From positions 17,362,599 through 17,426,598 of the forward strand of contig NC_088309.1 in NCBI RefSeq assembly GCF_910592395.1: 64,000 nt of DNA, read 5' to 3'. Position numbers and translations under genes: made by a program. This DNA is from Lineus longissimus. Its lineage: Eukaryota; Nemertea; Pilidiophora; Heteronemertea; Lineidae. Within the stretch, counting starts at the first letter, position 1, and every line of letters starts with the position of its first letter. The notes beneath the pieces were generated by a model that saw only the letters and a program-made list of their open reading frames with translations, searched no databases and was not told the origin of the DNA. Below are positions 1 through 9,683 of the stretch, in pieces.

Positions 1-57
1 ACAGGATGAGGAAAGATGATTTTTCCCACATCTGCCGCACTGAGTCTGTTTTGAGAA

Positions 58-676
58 TTAAGAGATTTTGTTCACTGAACTGCCGGTAGAACCATTCGAA
101 GCAACAGAACCAATCCACATTTTTCTCGACTGCTTTGCAGCCATCTCCATGGCACACGCGACTTGACAGGCCTTGTCGAAGTCCAAGTTGTCGGTGTTTA
201 ACAACTTGTTTTGAATCCTAGAATCTGCCAGTCCGCACACGAATCGGTCACGCAAGGCACGTGGTAGAAATTCACCGAAGTTACAGTGAAGTGACAGTTT
301 CTTTAAAACTAGTATGTATTCACTAACAGTCTCTCCAGGTTTTTTATCACGTTTTCCGAAATGGAAAGACTCAGAAATTTCAAGCGGTTTTGGATCGTAG
401 TGTATGTTCAAACAGTTTATGATCTCATCTAGAGATTTAGTAGCAGGTTTATGTGGGGCAAGGAGATTACTGAGTACGGTGTACGCCTCTGCCCCCACTT
501 CAGTCAGAAAGATTGCCTTCTTTCTCAACTGCACAGCTTCTCTGGCTGCCATCACCAGGTTTCTCAACAATTCCATTTGCTAAGAAAAACATTTCAAGTC
601 TTTCGGCATTAACGGCAAACGTCTCCTTTGCATGATCAAATGCGCCAACACGGCCAAGAAATCCACCTTCCGCCAT
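58..676 (-). pseudogene. Gypsy-like retrotransposon gag, N-terminal part, frameshifted
   Basis: Gag is the capsid precursor of LTR retrotransposons. Two minus-strand frames carry it. The first (start Met at about 676, MAEGGF) has the capsid N-terminal signature RLEMFFLANGI. The second (from about 576 down to a stop at 58) continues with FLTEVGAEAYTVLSNLLAP, then the gag core KPGETVSEYILVLKKL and FVCGLADSRIQNKLL. The switch of frame near 555-580 shows a frameshift, and the second frame stops before any zinc knuckle, so this is a decayed copy. No protease, reverse transcriptase or integrase is visible because the element would continue left of the window. The adjacent primer-binding-site-like sequence at 882-899 supports an LTR element read on the minus strand. 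Family is clear; the exact clade is not. Confidence 0.8.
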
Positions 677-881
677 CTTTAATCTGAAACACAGTGCTCT
701 ATGTATGCACAATGTACACTACGACTACACACACACTCAACAATGGCCGACTCGACACGTCGACGATGGTTACAAAGTCGACAAAATTCGCTTCAAAGCT
801 TCGTTGACATCACTCGTCACACGGCTCAGGGCCTCACAGACTTACTTTGTTTTCAGTTCATGTTACTCGTACGTTGAATTC

Positions 882-971
882 TCGTTTTCCTCGTCGCCAG
901 TTGTTATATTTGTGCGGAAAGAAAGAGACACGAAGCTAACCTGTTTACTATAAAAATGGAGACTCCCTTTA
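882..971 (-). mobile_element. Primer-binding site and LTR end of the gag element
   Basis: On the minus strand an LTR-like end (...ATAACA, ending at 902) is followed by two bases and then TGG at 899, the usual start of a tRNA primer-binding site (882-899). The LTR would extend right from 902. It contains an AATAAA on the minus strand, near 952-960. The outer LTR edge is not resolved because transposase remains begin at about 972. The spacing LTR end, two bases, TGG is the same as in the second LTR element at 28,875-28,895. This is inferred from position and motif, with no second LTR to compare. Confidence 0.45.
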
Positions 972-2773
972 TTATATGAGCATGCGCACTAGACGTAATA
1001 GTTTAGGCGCGAAATACAAACAACATATATATGAGAAGTCAAGCGAAGAAGCATCCACGTTGCATTTTAGATTTGCTTGGAGATGTGAAAAAAAACGCTG
1101 GTACGTGACGTAAGTTCCATCCCAGTGTAGGTACATGTACATTGATCCTAAGAAAATGGGCGGCGCTTGTGTTGACGGACGCAGAAGTTTTGTATTCTTG
1201 AACACTGTCGTCGTGAGATATGCGGGCCCCAAATTGAATGTCCGGTCAATACCAAGCACCGACCCCGATTTCAAAGCTGACGTCATCTGTAGAAGTTGCT
1301 CCTCCGTGTAAAGGATGACGCTCGACGGCTTCCCTTTCAGGGTGAAGACCTCTTGTATCATCGGATGATCGTGTATTTGGCTCAGTATATATTGTAGATC
1401 GTCGGCGCTATTGATTCGATTTCTGGTTGGGTGCGAGGAATCTTTATCAAAGTTGTATTTCATGTTTTGAACTATTTCAAGTTCCGTGGCATCGAATCGT
1501 CGCTGGCCATCATTTCGGTGTAGGCGTCATTCGGCCGAAGGTGTTTCACGAGGTCGCGCATCTTCTTCCTTGTATTTGCTGGGGCTCTCTCATAGGCGTT
1601 TGTGTTTTTCGTCGAATTGCCATGAATAGATCTTGTTGTCGGCCATTTCCCCGTGTACTCAGCAACGGCAATGTTTTCTGCTGACGGATTATTCTGCAAC
1701 TTCTCAAACCACGTCACGCGTCTCTTGAACTGGCTATCACGCTTTGAAGTAGTATAGTATTGTTTCATCGTTGCGATATTGGCTTCCACCGGCTGCGGGT
1801 CAAATGTCACGAATACTCTTTTCTGTACCTTTCCGTAGACGCCCTTTCTTTTTTCGATGAAACTCATCATTCCATCGTTGCATTCGAAATATCTTGTTTT
1901 GGTCGAAATATTCTTAGTGTCCCATGTGCCACAATCATCGGCAAAGTCTCCTTTTTTACCGTGGCCACCACATTGGAATGTGACGTAAACAAATTCTTTC
2001 TTGCCTCGTGGAATGGTATTCTGTGCGAGCGTCGTTTTGTTGATGATATCCAAAATCTTCTCCCATTGTTGGAAGGTTTCGATATGTGTACCGATCGGTG
2101 GTTCTTTTGCCTCATCATCGCTCGACGGATCGTTCAAGCCAAGGAGCGAATCATCACTTGGCATGTCTGGCGACAAGGGGTCAAGGAGCGAATCATCACT
2201 TGGTAGGCCTACGTTGTCTGGCGACGGAACTGCTGACAGTGGAGTGGTTGGCTTGCTGGCTGGCAGTGGAGTGGCTTGCTGTGGCGTGGGCGGCTGGCTG
2301 GCTGGCGTTGCCGTTGGGGTGGCTGGCTGGCGGTGGAGTGGCTGGCTGGCAGGCTGGTGTCGGCGAGGCTTTCTGGCAGTGGGGTGGCTAGCTTGCTGAC
2401 TGGGGGTTGCGAGGCTGGCTGGTGGTGGAGCAGCTGGCTGGTGTTGTAGAGGCTGGCTGGCAGGCTGGCGGTGGAGAGGCTTGCTGGCTGGTGGTGGAGT
2501 AGCTGGCTGGCAGTGGAGTGGCTGGCTGGCAGGCTGGCGGTGGAGAGGCTGGCTGGCTGGCTGGCTGGCTGGCGGTGGAGAGGCTGGCTGGCAGGCTGGC
2601 GGTGGAGAGGCTGGCTGGCAGGCTGGCGGTGGAGAGGTTGCTGGCTGGTGGTGGAGTAGCTGGCTGGCGGTGGAGTGGCTGGCTGGCAGGCTGGCGGTGG
2701 AGAGGCTGGCTGGCTGGATTGACCTTGGTCTTTTCTGCATACGTGCTGCGTCGTCTAACAGGGGCTCCATCAC
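972..2773 (-). pseudogene. MULE-like DDE transposase remnant with P/A/S/Q-rich repeat
   Basis: Two adjacent minus-strand frames. The first (2,773 to 1,472, 433 codons) begins with a long Pro/Ala/Ser/Gln repeat, then acidic SDD motifs and an unrecognised globular region with QCGGHGKKGDF and RGKKEFVYVTF. The second (1,463 to 972) carries GSVLGIDRTFNLGPAYLTTT and HWDGTYVTYQRFFSHL. The D in GIDRTFNL sits where MULE-type transposases have the first catalytic Asp. A frameshift near 1,485-1,500 separates the frames. The protein ends soon after the first Asp, so the rest of the catalytic core is missing. This protein type is widespread, often uncharacterised, in marine invertebrates and commonly follows a PHD finger, as here. 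Calling it MULE-like is my inference from the Asp motif. It is certainly broken. Confidence 0.6.
2240..2720 (-). repeat. In-frame CTGGCTGGC-rich minisatellite
   Basis: Imperfect tandem units of roughly 24-27 bp built from GGCTGGCTGG and GGCGGTGGAG. On the minus strand they encode alternating PPACQPASQ and LHRQPASQP in the transposase-like frame. The low complexity makes all six frames open, so several overlapping ORFs here (for example Trp-rich plus-strand ones) are artefacts. Confidence 0.85.
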
Positions 2774-2857
2774 AAGGAAGGAGGAGAACGAAATGGTTGG
2801 CTGTCCAGATTCGGCGATCTTTCGGCTGCATACTTGTCCACATTATGTACAGCATTT

Positions 2858-3103
2858 TCAGTTGTGAACTCTTGGGAACTGGGAGAAATCGTCGAGGTTG
2901 AAAAACCCCGCGTCGTTGAACGTACATCTGCTGCATAAATAATCGATGTTGCTTCCTGCCAGTAGTTCGAACTGTGTGTTGGATGGGCCTTCGCATCTCG
3001 TATGTAACCAGGTCTCGCACGCTTCGCAGAAAACCATCTCGTCTCCGCATTCGTCTTTGCAGATACCGCACGGATATTCAACTATCTTTTTCTTCTGAGG
3101 CAT
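2858..3103 (-). CDS. PHD-type zinc finger of the transposon protein
   Basis: An 81-codon minus-strand frame starting MPQKKKIVEYPCGICKDEC. It shows the C4-H-C3 pattern of a PHD finger: CGIC, then C of KDEC, VFCEAC, the WLHTRC His and Cys, and YLCSRC. PHD fingers usually read histone H3 tails. This one lies directly upstream of, and in the same frame as, the transposase remnant that starts at 2,773, but stop codons lie between them (2,858 and just after). It is therefore either the first exon of that protein, or one exon of a broken copy. A transposon that reads chromatin for target choice is possible but not shown. Confidence 0.75.
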   Translation of the reverse strand: MPQKKKIVEYPCGICKDECGDEMVFCEACETWLHTRCEGPSNTQFELLAGSNIDYLCSRCTFNDAGFFNLDDFSQFPRVHN

Positions 3104-4059
3104 CGTGGTGTCTTGAATCTTTTTCTTTGGTCTAGTGTCTTGGTCTTGAGCTGAGCTGAGACTGAGGAGGTCACTTTCGAACTGCCTTATTTACTCTCAG
3201 TGAGTGATCGACGTGAAATATCAGTAATTAACCCGAGACCAGATGAGTTTTTTTTCAATCATCTCAATAATTAACGCTTCCCTTTGATAACAACTGAGTT
3301 GCTTCACTGAATTATTTTACCAATTAGTTTTTTTACCAATTATTTCACAAGGTATTGTAACCTGTTTCCGGTAACAAATGCTTAAAAACATATTTCTAGC
3401 ATATTCAGTTATGTTATAGTTTACCCGCATCTGCTAGGAAATTTTCTCAACAACAATATGGTCGTTACCGCATAAGAATCGGACATCCCATTCAAAAGAT
3501 ATATGCTATGTTTTGTGGACCAAAGGCAGGCCCTAATTTTCGCCCGACCTGAATTAAACAATGTTACTAAAATGAAAAGATTAACTCGATCAATGAGATT
3601 CGAATGTTAACAAGACAAAAGACAAGACAAAAAGCTTATGAGAAAATTACAAAGATAACATGCCCAGTGAATGTTTATGAATAGAATCTACATAAATATG
3701 CTCTTAACAATATTTTATTGTACTTTATTTCATTATTTTGACCCTTTTGGCCTCAAAACCTAAAGTGGCAATTAGTCTAGATTTCATGTAATTATGCGGT
3801 AAATGTCAAACACAGCGATCAAAGTGTCAACTATCATAACTTTTTAATTCATAAAGGGATCAAAGCAATATTTACATATATTACAGGTATGGGTCACAGC
3901 TATCACTTGAATTACAGTTAGTATTTTGTACTTTGGTTCATTATTTTGACCCTTTTGGTCTCAAAAGCCTAAAGAGTCACATAGTCTTGATTTTACGTGA
4001 AACCCAAGAAAATCCCAAAAAGCGACCACCATGTCTTTTCTTCCTTCACACCATGTATT
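3104..4059. repeat. AT-rich spacer with a direct repeat
   Basis: No ORF or exon is recognisable. Two copies of an approximately 50-bp sequence sharing CATTATTTTGACCCTTTTGG and CCTAAAG lie at 3,718-3,766 and 3,926-3,976, about 208 bp apart in the same orientation. They sit just outside the 3' end of the piggyBac frame and could be part of its 3' flank. No piggyBac terminal inverted repeat with TTAA was found here. Confidence 0.5.
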
Positions 4060-5546
4060 TCACTTCAGTGTGTGCCAGAGTTTGAAACAGGGAGTTGAAT
4101 GCAGAGGTACGTTGCACTTAGGGCACATTATGCTGGTCTCAGGTCTTTTGGGGGGTTGCTCCAGACCATGGTGTTCCGCGTACGGCTTTGGGTCCTTTCG
4201 ACACTGGGCACAAACGCGAGTCTTGCGTTTGACTTTTTTCCCCGGTGTAGCATCTTGGAAGGGTGTGTCATCTGGCCAATGCTTAGATAGTCGTGATTCC
4301 AGATGTTCCACATGACCTACAGTGTCCAACTGATGTTGTCTGATGCCTTTAGGGTCTGGTAGTTCCAGTGCATTTCCTGTCTTCGCTTTACTCAAGATCT
4401 TTTTGATGAACTTCATTTTGAATTCTAGGTGCAGCAACTTTTTCGCTTCTGGTTCCCTGTTGTTGAACAGCACAAAGGCATTCAGTACTGCAATGTCAAT
4501 CAAGTGGAAGAAGAATTTTGACGTCCACTTCAATGACTTCCTTGAATGTCCATAGTCTGCAACCATCTGGTCACTTTTATCGACACCTCCTATTCGCTTG
4601 TTGTAGGCCAGCACCATTGATGGTTTCTTCACTGCGATCTCAACATTATTTACCTTCCTTTTTTTCCCTGTGTCGATCAAATCAGCATGATGCATGTTAC
4701 TGATCATAATGCAAGGCTTCTTGGTCTTCTTTTCACGCCATGAAATTACCGTCATGTTCCTTTTCTGTCTATGGATTATTTCGCCAACACGAACAACTGC
4801 ATTTTTGACAGCCGGCGGTACACCCTTCCTTCTCATGTCTTGAGTTCCACAAGTGTAAATCTTCTGCTCCATGAGGTGTTCAGTCAATGCCGGACTGTTG
4901 TAATATCGATCCATATACAGTTGTCTGTATTCACCTACTACATTTGGATCTGCACCTTCACGTATCAAATATACAACGATTCGAGGAATGGCTTCGGTCT
5001 TGAATGGGTCATCATCTTGATTTCCGAGATACGGTATCATCTTGTCCTCTCCTGTACAGACTATAAAGTTCCAAGTGTAACCTGCTGAATCACACAGCAA
5101 GTACGACTTTATACCATACTTTGCAGGCTTGTTGGCGATGTACTGTTTGAATACTAATCTGCCTTTCCACAGGTACAGTCCCTCATCCAGTGACATAACT
5201 TTCCCTGGATCGTAGGAATCCATAAACTTTGGAGCAAAGCCATCAATGATTTTTCTCAGCTTGAACAACCGGTCATAACCTGGTTGTCCACGTGGAATGA
5301 GGTTGGCATTGTTGTTGAAGTGAAGGAATCTAAGGATATGTTCGAATCTATTCCTTGACATGTACTTTCCAAACACAGGAGTTGCCAAGATCGCCCTTGT
5401 AGACCAGTATAGCTTGAGAGACGGTTTTCGGATGATACCCATCAACATGTTTATGGCAATGAACAATTCGATTTCATCAGGTGTTGTGGGATACCAGTCC
5501 TTCGTGATGAGTATGTGGCAACTTACCCACATTGGTTTCAGGCGCT
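4060..5546 (-). CDS. piggyBac transposase, catalytic core and Cys-rich C-terminus
   Basis: DDE_Tnp_1_7 family transposase (PGBD4-like), which cuts and pastes DNA at TTAA. The minus-strand frame holds the whole core: LYWSTRAILATPVFGKYMSR, then the three expected aspartates in MSLDEGLYLWKGR (first), YMDRYYNSP (second) and GGVDKSDQM (third). The C-terminus has a cysteine/histidine finger (CAQC, CPKC, HSTPCFKLWH) typical of piggyBac. The exon start at 5,546 rests on a ccaagttgcag acceptor just before AGCGCC; an upstream ATG at 5,565 is probably intronic. The frame is open to its stop and has no visible lesion. The rest of the protein lies at 5,900-6,533 and 12,234-12,754, split by a mobile element, so the gene as a whole is dead although this part is intact. 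Confidence 0.92.
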
Positions 5547-5899
5547 CTGCAACTTGGTGATGCACAACTTGGTGGCAGAACTTGTCTTCCTTCTAGGCAT
5601 ATAATCAGGGTCTTCAACGTTGGTGTGTTCCTTGTCTCGTGTCTGGGTTTGATCTGCCCTCTCCCTTGGAAGGGCTATGTACATGACATAACAGCAGGCC
5701 AGAGCCAACCCCACACACAATAGCTTCCATATATAACAAAAGCCAAGAAGGGTTAGATTTCCCTCACAAGATCTGGGCACAATAACCAGGGTTGAGACTC
5801 AACTTATATGTGATATAAGACTAGGCCCCTATTACTAATAAACTATAAACTAATACTCTACGTTCAAAACTATAAGATCTCAATACTCTAAATGTTGCA

Positions 5900-6533
5900 T
5901 TACGAGACTCCCACAAGTGCACCTTCATTCGGAGCAAAGTTTGCAATGGATTGGGTAGCGTACCTGTTGGTTTCGTCACAAACAAGTCTAATAAATGCAT
6001 CGTCCAAAAATACACGAATGTAGTCATAAACTGTATGCCCAACTCGATCGTCAAGGAGATGTTTGCCTTCAAGATTCGGGCCAGTATAACTCTCAACATG
6101 GGGTATGTTATTAGTCTCATACCAAGGCGATGTCGCACGATTTCTAGCTCTGCCTTGGGCAGCAGGCCGTCCCCGATTACCACGGCCTCTTCCCCTGGCT
6201 TGTACACCGCGAGCTTGATTACCACGCCCTCCCCTCGTTTGAACACCTTGACCCTGGTTGCCACGACCTCCGCCCCTGACCCGTACACCTCCCCTGACTC
6301 GCACACCACGGCCACTGGCTCTACCTCTTGGCATGGGAGCACGATTTCTATCGGGTGATTCACTTCTACTCCTGGTGGATGCATCACTGTCGTTGTGAAT
6401 GTCTTGATTGGACCCTGTCCTGACTCGCACATCACGGTCCCTGGCTCTACTTCTTGGCATGGGAACACGATTTCTAATGGGTGATTCACTTCTACTCCTG
6501 GTGGATGCATCACTGTTGTTCTGAATGTCTTGA
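5900..6533 (-). pseudogene. piggyBac transposase, RG-rich linker and start of DDE domain
   Basis: Minus-strand frame with two copies of an STRSRSESP-(D/I)RNR-PMPR unit, a run of RGRG/RGG, and then GHTVYDYIRVFLDDAFIRLV and CDETNRYATQSIANFAPN. The last part is the characteristic opening of the piggyBac DDE domain. It precedes the core at 5,546 by an intron of about 350 bp whose donor I cannot fix (several GT near 5,890-5,905 give different phases). At 6,533/6,534 the frame runs into a foreign element: the first 19 codons of the open frame (MFRQLRFF) are element sequence. Arg-Gly-rich linkers often bind nucleic acid; that is family-level knowledge only. Confidence 0.8.
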
Positions 6534-6897
6534 CGCAAGGGCCCAACGCGCCGCGTAGCGGCAAAAAAGCGAAGCTGGCGAAACATTTATAACGGGTCAC
6601 CGTCACTTATTATTGGACTTATAGCGCATTTACGGGGTTGCAACTATTTTGCTTTATAGTGTCACCAGGAAAGAAAAGCATGCGACCTAACGCCGATCTA
6701 TTTGTATAAAGTGATAATTTGAAGGTATATAGTAGGAAATATCAATAAAATAATCATTCCATGTCGTCTTTTGAGGGCATTTTTGATTGTAAAAAATATA
6801 TGTGTACGTCACCGTAGTCTCTGCAATGATAATTTTATCAGAGCAGTCTCGCGCAAGTAGAAGTTCTTTACCTATTAGTTCTTCACTTATTAGTCTC

Positions 6898-6922
6898 AAC
6901 GTCTGGCGCAAAGCCAGACGTT
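6898..6922. repeat. Perfect 10-bp stem hairpin in copy 1
   Basis: AACGTCTGGC, a 5-nt GCAAA loop, then GCCAGACGTT. The identical hairpin is at 10,048-10,072 in copy 2. Confidence 0.9.
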
Positions 6923-9553
6923 TTCCATTACGATTTCACTACGATGTTTGACAAGAAGGAGCAGTGCGCGAGATATGCTAATGAGCAGACTTCCCTCGCT
7001 TGAGTTTCTGAAGAATGTTCCATATCGCGCTAAGCTCATCACTGCTGATTATGACAGGCGTGCAACGGTAGGTATTTGCTCCCCAACTTCCACCCTAATA
7101 CGGTACAATAAGTTACCATTTGATGGGAATGGGACAATGCCCTCACTGTGTATGGAGTCATAGGGATAAGAAGACATTATTCATTAGTGTTGATACAAGT
7201 GATTTTGCCCAAAAAGCATGTGCATTCAAAAATCAAAATATGCAAGGTATCACGTACATGACCATGACGACGTGCAGAAAGTGCACTGGCCAGTGCATAC
7301 CCTATGGCTATGTACTAGTAAACATGGTAAACATGAACAACATCATTATTCATCGGCAGTTCATTTTACTCCGAGCTTTTCCTGAAACATATAGCCATGA
7401 TGATTAGGCCTACCATGTACCATGACATGACCAATAACAGCACTAGATCATGTAGATGTCAACAAGTTCACATGAACCGTATAATCCCGCATGGCGCATG
7501 TGGGGCATGCGTCTAAACCAAAGCCCCAAAATCACTTGTTTTGGTCTATTTCACTTGTGTTTCCCCCGTCTCCCAGTCCATAATACATTTACAGTTTACA
7601 ATCCCCGATCATGGCCCAACAAAAGGTCATCGGTTGACTAAAGGAACACAACTGTTCAATGGATTTATAGTTGAATGCGATCAAACTACGTCTTTTCAAT
7701 CGTGGATTGTAAATTTAACCCCATGGGCCTAGGGAAAGACCTATAACAATACTTTCGACACAGTTATTATCTCCGCTGCCTCCACCATGTTACACGCAGT
7801 GCTCACTGCTGATTTTAAAAAATGCACCACCTAGTCAAAACAGGACATATGTTCTTCTAGGAATAGATCTCTTTCCAATATTTCGTCATTCCACTATCGT
7901 CATCACCTCATGATACTTTCATTGACATTACAGGCACACATCCACAGAGCACTCTTCAAATCATCTACACAGTGGTTATCCAACTAGGATTATAAAGGTA
8001 ATTTCTAAGCCCCGCACAGTGGGTTTCACTCTTGATAAAGGGGCACTATTGCTAGCAGCTAGGTAGGCAAGATAAAGTTAGACGAAGTAGCCGATAGGGG
8101 TCTCTCACCCCTCAAAGTCCGTCACAACTATTCAAGCTTGTACAAGGAATACATGCAGCGCTGACTCTCACAAGACCCAATGGGAATGTCGCACAGTCAT
8201 CTGTCAAAAACAAGACCTATGTTGTAGTATGATCTCTTGCCAATATTTAATAATTGCACTATCGTCATCACCTCATCATACTTCATTGACATTGCAGGCA
8301 CACATTGACATAGACCACTGTTGCAATGAACGACACAGTCGCTATCCAAGTAGCATTATAGAGGTAATTATCATTATCATACCTCATTAGCATGTGAACC
8401 AATCGCGTCGCGTCCTTTGCGATCACGGCAAAGCCTCATGGAATAATGTCTTTCACCGTTGAATAATTTTTCATATTCCATGCCTACAACTTCAATTTCT
8501 TCATATTCCATGGCTAGAAGTTCAATACTAATATAATATCCAAGATAAAGTTACAAGAAGTAGTCAATAGGGGTCTCTCACCTCTCACTGTATGTCCACA
8601 CTATTCACGCTTGTACGAGGAATACATTCAATGCTGAATCTAACAACACCCAGCGCCCTTACTCTGTATATTATAGTCACTGGAAGATGGCCCATTTCAC
8701 TCCTTGCTTCTACTTCACCTATAGTCTCATTGCATACGCCTCAGTTCTATGATATCACATTCACTTTCAGCTGTCATGCAACGCAACAACTGTGCTATCT
8801 GCCATCGCACATCAACGAAGAAGTGCAGCCGCCCACATTCCACCTCACATCTGTCCGACCAGCTGCAATCCTCGAGGACGCCCCACTGTACCACGATTTC
8901 ACTACGATGTTTGACAAGAAGGAGCAGTGCGCGAGATAGGCTAATGAGCAGACTTCCCTCGCTTGAGTTTCGGAAGAATGTTCCATATCACGCTAAGCTG
9001 ACCACTGCTGACCATGACAGGCGTGCATTGGACTGGTACAGGTTGGAACTGAACATTGAATATGCTGGTGGTGACGCTTTCTGATGAGAAGTTGGTCGTG
9101 ACTGATGCAGTATTGTTGGACTTGTCCACAGCATCGTTCAATCATTGCTCTCTGAGCTGCCTTGATTCTGTACTTACCCAAATACTAAGACCAAATGCCT
9201 GTTGACTGTGCTTTAAGAGAGACTGGCGCCATGCCTAGAGATATGACTGACCCCTATTGGCAAATTTGTATGACTTTATCTTGCCTACCTAGCTGCTGCC
9301 TATAGTCTCCCTTTAGCTGCGGAACACTTCAAAGTCGATAAAATGCCATGTTCCACCTTTTAATGTGTTCAGACCGCCATTTTCAAAATAATCAAGTCAG
9401 GACACTGCCTTCTAGTCTCATAATAAATTTTGCTTTCCTCAATAATAACATTTCTTCTTCTTCAATGCTTTCATCATTCCAAACTTCTCCTCCTCTGACT
9501 TTTACAGGGGTACAGTCATGGCAATCAAAACCCAAATACTGAGACCAAATGCC

Positions 9554-9615
9554 TGTTGACTGTGCTTTAAGAGAGACTGGCGCCATGACTAGTCTCTCTT
9601 AAAGCACAGTCAACA
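9554..9615. repeat. Perfect 25-bp stem hairpin near the end of copy 1
   Basis: Left arm 9,554-9,578 and right arm 9,591-9,615 are exact reverse complements around a 12-nt loop. An extra copy of the left arm lies at about 9,199-9,223 without a partner. Copy 2 has the same hairpin at 12,099-12,173 with a 6-bp tandem repetition (CACAGT) in its right arm. Confidence 0.9.
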
Positions 9616-9683
9616 GACACCAACCCCCTCAGACTCAGAAACCACAAACGCCCAACCCTTCCTGCTACCTTAATACTTCTGGA

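Larger units (their letters stand above)
6534..9683 (-). mobile_element. Hairpin-ended repeat element, copy 1 (3,150 bp)
   Basis: Head-to-tail neighbour of the copy at 9,684. On the plus strand it begins CGCAAGGGCCCAACGCG and ends CCTTAATACTTCTGGA. A GC-rich hairpin (GCCGC-GTA-GCGGC) lies at 6,550-6,562, a 10-bp-stem hairpin at 6,898-6,922, and a perfect 25-bp-stem hairpin at 9,554-9,615. Internally, about 140 bp at 6,929-7,070 recurs at 8,897-9,030, and about 80 bp at 7,866-7,945 recurs at 8,231-8,310. No transposase is encoded; the small ORFs have no recognisable domain. Read on the minus strand it starts TC, lies between A and T of the target, and has a hairpin 16 nt from its 3' end, which resembles a Helitron-like element. 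The 3' end is GCG rather than CTRR, so this assignment is an inference. Confidence 0.7.

Noticed and set aside
2001-2901. Plus-strand WLAGW-rich open frames
   Set aside because: Reverse complement of the P/A/S/Q minisatellite; low-complexity artefact.
5538-5780. 80-codon frame with a hydrophobic stretch upstream of the piggyBac core
   Set aside because: It ends in the piggyBac acceptor region and has no piggyBac motif; probably intronic.
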